A stretch of DNA of 64,000 nt from Halichondria panicea (taxonomy: Eukaryota; Porifera; Demospongiae; Suberitida; Halichondriidae). Shown piece after piece: positions 47,101 through 57,277 of the stretch. A program made the translations under genes and the position numbers. A model generated the notes under the pieces. The model was not told where the DNA came from, ran no database searches, and saw only the letters and a program-made list of their open reading frames with translations. How positions within the stretch are numbered: position 1 is the stretch's first letter; the number at the start of each line of letters is the position of its first letter. The stretch is taken from assembly GCF_963675165.1 (NCBI RefSeq), contig NC_087384.1, positions 1,076,501 through 1,140,500 on the forward strand, read 5' to 3'.

Positions 47101-49286
47101 TATGGTTATACTGTAGCTGAACTATATGCAGGGCCACACAAAGAGATATTCTTAAAAAAGGCTACTGAAAGCTCACAAGAGGCTGTTTTCCTTGGTCTGT
47201 CAGCCATTTTAAGTACATATTTTTGTTTTGTGAGAGTTTCCAGGCCTGGAACGAAAAAACGCTTCGTGTAGCCCTCCAGAATGGTAAGAAGTATCCTATA
47301 AGAGCAAGAACACGGAGCTAGAAGTATTTTTGGAAGCATAAAATGACTACTGGTTTGTGTTGTTCTAGTAACTTGATGATCGCTCAGAGCTTCCACTGAA
47401 AGATGTTTTGAAGATTGATACTTGTCATACAAGATGATACACCAATATATTTATCATGTATGCATGTGCTTCAAACTTTTATTATGGCACTTATAGATTC
47501 ACAAAAATCATTATAAGAAAATCATGAATATTCATGAGTAAACTGTTTACCGTTACCTTAATGCACCGTTGCAAGTATATCGGAAGTAATAATTAGTGGG
47601 CGTTCGGAAATTCCAGGCTCTTAAATGAATAGAACTATTTTTAGTGTCCAGTGCAACAACCAAAGAGAGTAGATTTTTTCACTTTTACTTTAGAAGATAT
47701 GCCACAAAATGTAAAAATGTGTACCAAAAAAAACTCTCTTTGGTTGTTGCACTGTAGTAGGTAGTTTATGCAGATGTTTCTTCCCGGAGGAAGCCACTCA
47801 TTCGGCCAAAGGTGAGATTTACACAAAACCTAGTCTTATACAGCTGATCGAAATTTCTATTTTTTTTATAGGCTAATAACATAGAACACAACGCTCCCTC
47901 TAGAGGAAATGTCTGAATAAGCCTTAGAACTGCCTACTATAACAAGAATTAGGCAACTGTTTTAGGGTAAGTAGCTATAAACTGAACACAAAAAACGTGT
48001 GCGTGGCTGCGTAATAGCTGATTCAGAGGCCGCAACCAAATAGTAACCTCTCTACAGCCGGCCCATTTTCAGTGCCGCTCTCAAATAGTAGCCTCAGCGA
48101 ACTTTGAGGCTATGTCTCTGCACATGGCAACCATATTGATAGTGGTATCTACGGTAGCAGCTAGCTAGGTAGCAACTTGTTGGCTTTTGAAAGACTTTCT
48201 CATGGCAGAGTTCGAGTTTGTGCAGGTAAAAAGAACTTTTCATGATGGTTGTTGAATTATAAAAGAGAGGGCATGCAACTCAACACCGGCGTAGCTAGCA
48301 GAATTCAAATGTGGGCGGTTGAATATGTGAATTTGATTGAATTGCTAAAAATAGAAATTTGTATTTTTAGCACTTCATGCACATTCATCCGCCCACATTA
48401 GAATTATGCTGTTGCATGCCCGCTCTTCTTTTATATACTAGTACGCCCTTATAGCTGGGGCCTCTCTTGAACAATGGCCTCTCTCGAATCAGTAAATGAA
48501 ACATTTAGTAGCCGCGGACTTTGATCAAGCATATATGCATAGTAATTAAAGGTCCCAGTCTTTAGACTCGCAAGCCAGCACACGAAAATGAGACGGGAAA
48601 CTCCGTCAAACCCCGTGTAGAGACTCGTGTAACATTTGCCACAATGTTTGTGACAACTCAAGTGGCTAGACTGCATGCGGTTACCACAAGATTGATAGTG
48701 ACTACAAGATTGATAGTGACGTTGAATGCATGAATGCACGTGATGCTCACCACCATAGCCATATATAGGCATTAGCATGCAAGTTGTCGACTAGACTACC
48801 TATAGTATAGTACGTACTGATAGAGCACTAGGAGACTTTTGTGTAGCTATTTTTAGTGTACATGTACTACATGTAGTATATAGCCATTAATCTAAGCATT
48901 ATGTACAGTAGACTGACGTTAAGAAAGCCACAGCCACTTAGAATCTTATCTGATATGCTGTGCAACACAAGATTTTACACCGAGTTTGCTCAGTCTACTG
49001 TTTACCGTGTAACAGACGGCTCGCGAGTCTATCCTATAATAAACCTGTCATTCAGAGCATCATGTGATACCACTACACCACACATGCATTGATCCTCACC
49101 TCGTAGGCCTGGTTTGGATCCGCCCCTCCTTCTAGTGCCAACTGAACCACACCCACATCACCCGTCTCGCAAGCTTCCATTAATAATGACTGGAAAGATA
49201 TTAAGATATCGTTTAATACTGTACAAAAACTGGCCAACTGAATGGAATCAGGAATACATAGACATGTAATACAAGTCACTCACCAT
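29173..49286 (-). CDS. Ankyrin-repeat, ZU5/UPA-like, Death-domain protein (arm B)
   Basis: Exons: start ATG 49286-49284; ankyrin exons 49189-49100, 46462-46361, 44615-44517, 43714-43616, 43244-43146, 41619-41521, 41128-41030, 39485-39387, 38994-38896, 36768-36670, 36505-36407, 34378-34291, 33595-33494 and 33330-33184; linker 32982-32842, 32699-32634 and 32584-32507; ZU5 31754-31210; UPA-like 31161-31012 and 30967-30784; Death 29780-29440; last exon E-L-stop ending 29173. All phases agree: about 978 residues. The ZU5 block reads FVWDGHGFKLHIPQDSLPAG ... LELSYFSGLAVTG (about 590-715), the Death fold lies near 886-975. The order ANK-ZU5-UPA-Death is that of ankyrins and recalls PIDD and UNC5. 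Likely a cytosolic scaffold that recruits Death-domain partners. Start and last exon are the least certain parts. Confidence 0.85.
29781..30783. other. Intron before the Death exon, arm B
   Basis: No exon is needed by phase. After 29875 it has no match in arm A. Repeats include a copy of the ATGAAAGCACCGTGG family near 30000 and inverted pieces around CGTGGGTTGAC and TAACCCACGAAA at 30480-30720. Confidence 0.4.
31162..31209 (-). other. 48-base in-frame intron in the ZU5/UPA region
   Basis: GTAAGT donor and GTGCAG acceptor. Its 16 codons contain no stop and keep the frame, so retention would insert VSAVLYIFTTSLLSVQ instead of ending the protein. Confidence 0.6.
31755..32506. other. Intron upstream of the ZU5 exon
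   Basis: No coding signal. A G-rich run at 32140-32150 and C-rich runs near 32163 and 32320 resemble the termini seen at 5543-5725. Confidence 0.35.
33969..34193. repeat. MITE with GCAAGGGCGT ends
   Basis: Left GCAAGGGCGTGCAAC, right GTTGCATGCCCTCTTCTC ... CATATGCCCTTG. Same family as 38073-38309; the left end here is shortened. Confidence 0.5.
34379..36406. other. 2.0 kb intron of the arm B ankyrin gene
   Basis: The flanking exons join in phase, and no ankyrin exon was found inside. It carries repeat debris: TACCAGGCCCAGTTG near 34860 (kin of the 26447-27543 termini), an ATGAAAGCACCGTGAG copy near 34926, and (TAGC)n at about 35690-35714. Confidence 0.45.
38073..38309. mobile_element. MITE with 30-base inverted ends
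   Basis: Left CAAGGGCGTATGAAGAGAAG, right its complement; ATACTAG flanks both ends (38066-38072, 38310-38316). Non-autonomous, 237 bases. Confidence 0.7.
38559..38633. repeat. 28-base-arm hairpin
   Basis: GGGATCACTTCAGCTGAAAA and its complement form 28-base arms with one mismatch around a 19-base loop. It has no coding frame and is intronic. Confidence 0.7.
44871..44988. repeat. 118-base palindrome inside an arm B insertion
   Basis: TAGTTATAACACG ... GGAATATATTGCACT and its complement form imperfect arms around GGGCGCCAGCCCC. It starts an about 0.85 kb insertion (to about 45712) that interrupts sequence continuous in the other units; GTGCAATATGACTTT repeats mark its right end. No transposase recognised. 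Confidence 0.55.
47106..47560. other. Unrelated block replacing an ankyrin exon in arm B
   Basis: Flanking sequence matches arm A 3430-3496 on the left and 3950 onward on the right, where arm A has the ankyrin exon 3777-3875. Here 455 bases of unrelated sequence stand instead. A 108-codon open frame on the minus strand shows no family motif. Confidence 0.5.
47649..47754. mobile_element. 106-base Tc1/mariner-type MITE, arm B
   Basis: Perfect 22-base inverted ends starting CAGTGCAACAACCAAAGAG. Arm A and the sibling units read TTAGTGTAGTAGG uninterrupted; here the insert is bounded by TC on the left (a mutated TA) and TA on the right, as expected for a TA target. Confidence 0.8.
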
Positions 49287-49462
49287 CTCAGGATTGAGAT
49301 CTAACTTTCAGAGTGACTTATAATTATACTGCATCCTCAGTCGAGTCACGATCACTCACTGGTACGTACCTGGTCTCTAGCTTAGCTCTATGAAAATCAC
49401 CCCATTCGGTGTGGGGGAGTATCATCTCAGGTGATGCTACCTCCATTTGGCATGCGCATGTT

Positions 49463-51773
49463 TAGTTGGGCGGAGTCCAACCAGAGATGATACAGTACTG
49501 ACGTGGATGTGAAACGGCCTAGTATCCGGAGGGGTCCACGGGAATTGTCTGAAGCTATCATCGTAACGAGCAGATTATGTTAGAAACCCTGTAACTGTCA
49601 TGTTTATATAGCAACCAGAGCGTAGTAAACAGTGTTCCGTGTCTGAAAACTGGTGAAAATGACCGGCACACATTGATACTTGCAGTGGGCTTGTAGGTAA
49701 GACTAGTTTCTCTAAGCTCATGGGAGAATATCATATTTTAGCATAAATTTTCCTGTAAAAATACTTTGTGTGAGATTTTTGGCTTGGACAGTAAATATTC
49801 AGGTTACCATTCAGTAGTAATACTTGAAGTACACTGTAAACTACGAGGAGAATCTATGTTTGACAACTGTTATGAAAGTTTAAGTGCTATAGAAAGGGCT
49901 AAAGCATGAGTTAGTTGCACTTTTTGCGTGAGGTTATTTCTAAACCTGTTGAGCCTACTTTTTGCATATTTAGCTGATGAAAACCTTCGTGTATTGATGC
50001 AGCAGGAGAATCTATTAACTAAGCATACAGTAAAGTTATTGGAAAAATACAGCCTCAAGAAAAATATGTAAAATCCATGTACATGTACTGTTAAACAAAA
50101 ATTAATGCTACGTTCTTATTACAACTACAATTATGATTTCTATCAATAAGTTCACACGTACATGTACATGTCATTAACTTTCCAAATTGCAGTGTTGTCT
50201 TTCGCTGAGCTAAGATATCAATTGCCAAATGTTAGCTAATTATACTATCAAGTGAAATTTATCCCAGGACCTACTCGAGTGCTACTTCTCTAGGCAACAC
50301 CATCGGTGAAGACAGCATTAACGTCCAACCTCTTTTCAAGTGCCGTGTATCTACACTTGTATAGGAATTTCGAACCGGCAAGTTGGAATGTGTCTCTCTC
50401 ACAGCCACTTCGTAAACGAACAAGAAACAGTTTATCGTGTACTATAAATTAATACTCTCAAGACTATTATAATAATTATTAGCATGTACACGTACACGTA
50501 CACATCATCAACAATTTCACCCGTTTGCTTATCTCATGCTAGTGTTACGAGTCAGCCACACTTCTTTTGATCTACATGCATGCTACCAATATTGAGTGGC
50601 TTGCTTTTTGGATATAATTACATGGGTACAGGGGTAGATCTACTATAAAATAATAATTATAGACTATTTACTAGACTAATTATAGAATAGTTAATATCAT
50701 CTTGCACTGGACTGTACTTCCTCTACTCATTCTACCTCCTCACAGTCACTATTACTGTCTTCGCTTAATACACTTGCAGCATCAATATCCTTTCTGTTAA
50801 TACATAGATTCTCTTTTATCTGTCTCTGGCCAGTTCTGCCAACTCACTTACACAGCTGCTTGGTATAACCTCGATAATTTCCTCGGCGTTTATTTGGATC
50901 AAAATGCCTAATTTACGGAAACTAGTAAATTACCTCGGATATGCCTGTTACTATGATAGCTTCAAGCAGAATACCGGAATCCGGAAACGTTTCACATCCA
51001 CGTCAGTACTGTATCATCTATGGTCCAACCAACGCTGCGCTCTGGGTTGGGTATCAGTACGGCCCCGTATCAGTACACGTAGCAGTTTTGTTCCACCGGT
51101 ACTTGAGACAGAGTATGAATATTGTTTAATCTTTAAGTGGCTGACAACCGCATGGCTCAGGGGTGCTATATAAAGAAATCAATTAACTATTTGGATGGCT
51201 ATTCTAGCTGACTGGATCTAGCTATAGTTGTTTTGGAATTCAAGAAAGACCTCAGACTCTTAGAGAAAGTAGAAGAATACTGTAGCCTGTAATATAAGAT
51301 TTAGTACAGGCAGAAATAAACTGTTTCATAATAGTTAGACATCTAGCACAAGGAGAGGTACAGCCAGCTATAAGACTACCCCAAGGCTTCTGAGAAGCTT
51401 TTCGAAGACCAAAGAAGGCATACATAACACAGGTTTTGTCCAAACTAATGATCTAATCTTATTGGTAGCACAACAAAACTTAAAACAAAGACAAGTCCTT
51501 TTAATTAATACATACTGTTCAAGCTTCATTCATAGATGCTAAGATAGACTATGCTTCTTTTCTAGTAGCCTAGATATCCAGCAGGAGCTGTTTCTGCATT
51601 CTCCAGAGAAATACAGTGTCCCAGCTCGCCTTGTCAGCTAAATTGAGCTGTAAGGTTTCCCACTTGAACGCAGCAATCTGATTGGGCTGCAAATTTCTTG
51701 CAGTGGGAACAAAACTGCTACATGTACTGATACCCAACCATGAGCGAAGCGTTGGTTGGACTCCGCCCAACTA
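49463..51773. mobile_element. Composite MULE-like insertion with 9-base duplication, arm B
   Basis: Ends TAGTTGGGCGGAGTCCAACC and its complement, flanked by GCGCATGTT on both sides (49454-49462, 51774-51782). Arm A has one GCGCATGTT at the empty site near 6285. Inside, the left subterminal stretch (GATGATACAGTACTGACG near 49487) recurs inverted near 50998-51020, and 51020-51100 is inverted against 51700-51765, so at least two related ends are nested. No transposase domain was recognised. Confidence 0.75.
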
Positions 51774-52170
51774 GCGCATGTTGTGCCACAAATCAGAAAT
51801 GCCTAGAAATGAAGAGCATTATTGAATTCGCACTCATATAATTGAAATGCGCGTGTGTGTGCGTGACACTATAGATCTTATAAGAACCACTAGTTCTATT
51901 CCAACACTTGTGCTGTATATGCTGCCCCAAGCTAGATCTACCACTGAGTATATAGTTGATGAGCTGTCAGCCTGGTTTTTCATTATTGGCCAATGTGAGC
52001 TGCATAATCCATTTCAGCCTGCTGTCAATGCCGGCTGAAGAGGAGGCCCATGTAAGTCCATGCACATTGATTTATACTTTAGCACTCTTCACAATCTTGC
52101 AGGTGTAGATCTGCAGAGATGAGTCATCATAATTTTATTACCGGATTTTTGGAATCTGAAGCTGTAGATC

Positions 52171-52399
52171 TAGCCTCGAGACCAGCCGTTCGTATCTGAA
52201 CGAACGCCTGGTCAAGTTCCAATGTGCAACTTGTCTAGCTGAGTCAGCGTTTTACAGCATCATAATGATATTCATGGGTAATACACCTTGTGCGGGCAAT
52301 TATCGGTCCAAGAAATTCCTGGACCACTAGAACGAGTGCATGCTACATTGGAACTTGACCAGGCGTCTTTCAGATAACGAACGGCTGGTCTCGAGGCTA
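52171..52399. mobile_element. MITE with TAGCCTCGAGACCAG ends
   Basis: Inverted arms of about 55 bases (TAGCCTCGAGACCAGCCGTT and complement, continuing to GGTCAAGTTCCAATGT). Same termini as 6329-6372. A clear target duplication was not seen. Confidence 0.7.
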
Positions 52400-52839
52400 T
52401 AACCCTTTCCTTGCCATTCGTGAAATCTGGAACAGGAGCGTCTTTAGGTCGATCAATTAGTGTGGATCCCGCCTCACCACGCCTCCATGTCATTCTAGAT
52501 CAGGCTAGCAATTCTAGCTGGGACTCCCAGTTCTAGCTCCTTTTGTTTAGCGTGTCAGAGACTGGGAGAAGATGATTGGCACTCCCTGGCTCCTTTGAAT
52601 GTACAGCTGTCCAGATCCCTAGAACATACCCTCCATTCTGACGAGTTATCAGTGCATAGGGTGCTTACTAGATTCTTGCCAGCCAGTACAGTTCAAGCTA
52701 CACACAGCACCGCTCAACTATTCTCTACCCCATTATCTAGCTAAATCTGGTCCAACTAGACAGCAGACACAGCTAGTTAATTCAGTCAAGCCAGGGGTAG
52801 CCCTACTTCTAGAATTCTACGGTTGTTCAGTACCCACGG

Positions 52840-55800
52840 TGTCATAAAATTTTGGGCCCCCCCATGTTTAGGCCCCCCCCCGGGCCTAGAATTTTAAAAT
52901 TTTGGGCCCCCCGGGCCTAGAATGTTAACAGTTTAGGCCCCCCAGGGGGTCCAAACTGTTAACATTCTAGGCCCCCCACTGTGAGATTAGGCCCCCCCTC
53001 TTTTCTGCAGGAACAAAAAGCGCTTACGGACTTACAATGACTTCTGGCTATTAGCTGACTTATCTATGCATGATACTAGACCTAATGGACAAAGCAAAGG
53101 GAGTGCTATGACACTATGACTTCTGGCTATTAGCTGACATATCTATGCATGATACTAATGGACAAAGCAAAGGGAGTGCTATGACACTATGACTTCTAGC
53201 TATTAGTTATCTGTGAACCCTCGCCTCAGATCCTGTCAGAGAGTGTATAAAAGTAGCAAATATGTTAGCAGGCATGTTACTAAATCTACCATGGAATCCA
53301 AAAGTGAAGGAAGATTTACCTTTGAAGTTATTCATGCTCTCATAAGCAGGAACGAGTACCCTTCATCCTTTAGTAAAGAAGACAAGCGTTCCCTGAGGCG
53401 GAGAGTTAAATGCTTTGATACAGTGGATGGAGAATTGTACTATGTTGGATCTACCCGTAAGAGACCTAGATATTATACATAATAGTTATCGCTATATATT
53501 TGTGTCTACATACTGTTACATGCAGTATTACATTTTCAAAAAAGGTGATGAGAAGAGGCTTGTTGTGGAAGACAAGGAGCAGAGGAAAAGGATTATAGGA
53601 GCAATCCATGATCCAAGTCATATGGGGGTCAACAGAACATTGGACATGATCACAGCCAAGTATTACTGGCCTGGTCAAACAAATGAAGTCAAAGAATATG
53701 TAAGTGAAGCCGGACTTTACTATAATAGTATTGCTTTTAGTGTATTTGCATGATCTACTTATTTCTTATAGGTGAAAACATGTACCAAGTGCCAGTGTAC
53801 CAATCCTAGACTACTAAAACCAGCATCGACTCTCCACCCAATACCAGTGACACCAAAGGTTTGGCATACAGTTGGGATGGATTTGATTGGCCCTCTGACA
53901 GAGACACCCAGGGGCAACAAGTATGTCATAACGCTCACCGACTATTTCAGTAAGTGGGCGGAAGCAGCCCCACTACCAGACAAGACAGCACATGGAGTAG
54001 CTAAATTCCTTTATTCTGTAAGTGCACTATAGCAATAATTATTATGCACATCATTTACAGCAAATCAATCTCTCTTAATAGGTTATGTGCAGAATGGGCT
54101 GTGCAGAAGTCATCATCACTGACCAGGGTCGGGAATTCGTCAACTCACTCTCAGCCCAGTTGTACCAGAAAACCAACACCCAGCATAGAATCACTAGCGC
54201 TTACCACCCTCAGACAAATGGATTAACTGAGCGGTTTAACCAGACTCTTTCTATAGGTGTTTGGCTAAGACTGTGAATGACAACCAAGATAACTGGGACA
54301 AGAAGATCAACACGATTCTCATGGGATATAGGGCATCGCGTCAGGCATCAATTAAGCATTCTCCTTACTTCATGCTCTTCCAAGCTGAGATGCGTTTGCG
54401 GATTGATAGTGAGCTACTGCCCGGTCAGCCTGAAGAAAGAACCCCAGAAGAAGTTATTGAGCATCTTTTGAAGAGCCGTGAAGAAGTGTTCACAACAGCT
54501 GAAGCCAACATCAAGTCAGCACAAGGCAAACAAAAAGAAACGTATGACAGAAAACACCAGCAAGTCAGCACACTTAGCGTGGGTATGAAGGTTTTGCTGG
54601 AGAATACTGCTCAAAAGCAGAGGAAGGGAGGAAAACTGGACTCAAGATGGCTAGGTCCATATTTCATCAACCGAGATTTAGGTAATACAGCCTGTATGTT
54701 ATACAGCTAAAATGAATTCACATGCACTATATATAATTATATGTATATATAGGTAAGGGCTTATATGAGCTAAAAAACCTTTCTGGTCAAATACTCAAGA
54801 AGAAGGCGAATGTCTGTCGGCTGAAGTTGTTTAATGAAAGGAGCTTGTCTAGAGACAATAAACAGCCACCAGAAGGCGATCGGAGAGACGACCAACAGCC
54901 ACCAAAGAAAGACGACCCAAAGAAAGAGGACCCACAGCCACCAGAGAGAGACGACCCACAGCCACCAAAGAGAGACCCTAAGTCAAACAAATGTAAGACT
55001 AAGGATGTTTTCAAGAAGGTGAGTGTTGTGTCTCAATCAATTATCTTTTGTCTGTTACTGTACCTTTACTGTACTATTCTTACCTTATCATAGACCGAAG
55101 TACAGTGGGTCGATGAGCTCTCTCTCACGGCACATGACAGAGAGATACTACTCGCCCCAACAGGCATGCTGTCTGACAAGCATGTGGATGCTGCAATGAT
55201 ACTTTTAAGTGGCCAATTCTCCAAAACATCTGGGTTGCAATCATCACTTAAAGTGCAGTTTCGTCTTGGTTTTCGCCCAATTGATTTGGACAAGCGCACG
55301 AGGGTTCAAGGTGAGTTATGTAAACTGTCTCAAGATTATGAAACAATTCTTTTTATTATATATTAGGAGTGCAGATACTGTTTGTGCCAGAACGTCATCA
55401 CTGGATCCTGACAAGTTGTATTGAAGGCAGTGTCTATGTGTATGACAGCCTGCAGACAGGCACTAAGGAATTTCCTAGATCTGTAGAAAATCAACTACTC
55501 CAGCTCTACCATCCCACACTTAGTCCACCACAACGTCAAGAAATTGGTTTACTGGCAGAGTGTCCACCTGTCCAACAACAACAAGAGTCATATGACTGTG
55601 GCCTATTTGCTATTGCATGGGCATACCACCTCTTAGTTGGAGATTCTTTAAACACGCTGACACTGGACCAGCAAAAACTCAGACGGCATTTGGTAAGGTG
55701 CTTTGAAAAGAAGAAACTATCAAGGTTCCCAAAATCAAGGCAGGAGACCCCTCGAAGTGAGATAGTGTGGGTATCTGTAGTAGCTTCGTGCTACCAGTGC

Positions 55801-56064
55801 ATAAGGCCTGACTCGTGGAACGACATGGTGCAGTGTGATGGCTGCGACAGGTGGTACCACATGAAGTGTGCATGTATAAAGAAAGCTCCATTCAGTGACT
55901 GGCACTGTAAAGACTGCAAATAGACTGCAAATAGATAGCTAGTTTTTCTGTTGTTGTACTTGTTCAAGTTTTGAGATGCATCATAATAACCGCTGAGATA
56001 CTTTTAATAGGGGGGCCTAAAATTTTAAAATTCTAGGCCCGGGGGGGCCCAAAATTTTATGACA
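52840..56064 (+). mobile_element. Ginger-type DNA transposon, nearly complete
   Basis: A 3225-base element. Both ends are inverted TGTCATAAAATTTTGGGCCC, with further GGGCCTAGAATTTTAAAATT inside, and the target duplication is ACGG (52836-52839, 56065-56068). TGT termini, a 4-base duplication and a retrovirus-like integrase with extra Ulp1 and PHD modules are known traits of Ginger elements (cut-and-paste relatives of Ty3/Gypsy integrases). It carries one intron-containing gene described separately. Confidence 0.85.
53291..55923 (+). pseudogene. Ginger transposase: H2C2-DDE integrase, Ulp1 protease, PHD finger (one frameshift)
   Basis: Probable exons: from ATG 53291 (end uncertain, near 53450), about 53532-53699, 53772-54017, 54082-54681, 54753-55018, 55094-55310 and 55367-55923. 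Domains in order: H-x3-H / C-x2-C zinc knuckle (HDPSH ... CTKC); DDE core with D in VGMDLIGPL, D in IITDQGREF and E in TNGLTERF at exactly D-35-E spacing; a chromodomain-like/GPY region (RWLGPYFINRDLG); a charged PPKKDD linker; a C48 Ulp1-like protease with HHW, VYDS and YDCGLFA; a C4HC3 PHD finger (CYQC, CDGCDRWYH, WHCKDC). Two extra bases near 54253-54256 (TCTATAGG for TCTAGG) break the integrase just after the catalytic E, so the copy is probably inactive unless this is an assembly error. Confidence 0.8.
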
Positions 56065-57277
56065 ACGGTAACAATTCCTCTGGGCTGGGCTAACTAGTTG
56101 AGCCACGCCTCCCAATTCTCAAGGCTAGGTACATGTCTCTGTCTAGCTGCTTCTTCAGCTTCTTGCTCAGTTTTGTGGCTTAGAGAAAGGCCAGCTACTC
56201 AGGGGGAAGAGTCCAGATGAAAGTCTGGCAGCCAGGTGACGTCCAAACGGTCAGTTATTCTTTCCACCAACTTTTTAATCTAGTCTAGTCCTGCTTGCAC
56301 TACTACTACTACTGCTACTCTTCCTACTACTACTGCTGCTACTCTTCCTAGCTAGCCAAAGGTTTCTTTTTTTTTTTTTTTTTTTTATAACTACATATGC
56401 ACAAAGAGACATCAAAGCTTACATCAAAGGACACAGATTTTTAGCCTACTTGACTGATAAGGCCGTTACCTAGACTACAGTTTGTTTGTCAGGGAGGAGC
56501 TCACATACAACTTCATCTAATTCATCATAACGATTCCTTACCCATTGTTGTAATTTCTACAACAGATTGCCAAGGAAAGGGATACTGAAGCTGGCCCACA
56601 GCAAAATGTACCAATATCAACAACTGGAGAGTACTAGATATATACACAGGCGCGCATCATTATATGCAACTATAATTATTATATCAGTGCCCATAATTAT
56701 AATACATAATAATTATACACACATGCATGCATGCCAAGACATTCAGATACAATTACAGGCTGTAATAAATTAATTATAGGAAACAACGTTATAGGAAAGA
56801 AGAGACTTGACCGTATATCTTCCCTTCCCGAAAAATGCTTATTTAATTAAGGCTTTGATGTCTTTGATTGAAAGGTCATGTACATATCAATGTATACTTA
56901 TATACCTTTACACACACCAAACAAATCTTGCTGTACTGAAGTAGAGAATCCTCCCTCTCACACCCGTCTCCAAAAAGAGGATAATTTTTATTGCCAACAC
57001 TTGTATATACTAATGAATCAAGAGAAGTTGCTTTTTCGATCGCTCAAAAGGAGATGGCACACGAAAGCTCATGCATGCAGAAAGAGACATAAAACAATAT
57101 TGTTTAAGTATCAGCTATAAGGCCACCAAAGCCAATTTTGATTACAAAGCTCCTCTCAAACACGTTACATCTTAGGAGAAACTCCAGATCAATTTGATGA
57201 GCATGATAGATGCACCGATCACTGTTGATGGCAAGAAGTACCAGTGGATGCTATCTCTTATACATGTATCGATGTAT

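Larger units (their letters stand above)
51888..57277. other. 5.4 kb block present only in arm B
   Basis: Arm A reads TTATAAGAAC directly into GGCTCACGTT at 6430; arm B has 5390 bases between these words. It contains the MITE 52171-52399 and the Ginger element 52840-56064. An open frame of about 60 codons at 52528-52743 has no recognisable motif. The parts at 56069-57277 hold trinucleotide and poly-T runs (56296-56390) and nothing else recognised. No inverted ends mark the whole block, so insertion in B and deletion in A are both possible. Confidence 0.6.

Noticed and set aside
47106-47432. 108-codon open frame in the block replacing an ankyrin exon
   Set aside because: No recognisable motif and no splice link to the ankyrin exons.
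53213-55923. Interpretation of the integrase gene as a Ty3/Gypsy retrotransposon
   Set aside because: No reverse transcriptase, RNase H, gag or long terminal repeats; the element has inverted TGT ends, introns and Ulp1/PHD modules, which fit Ginger.
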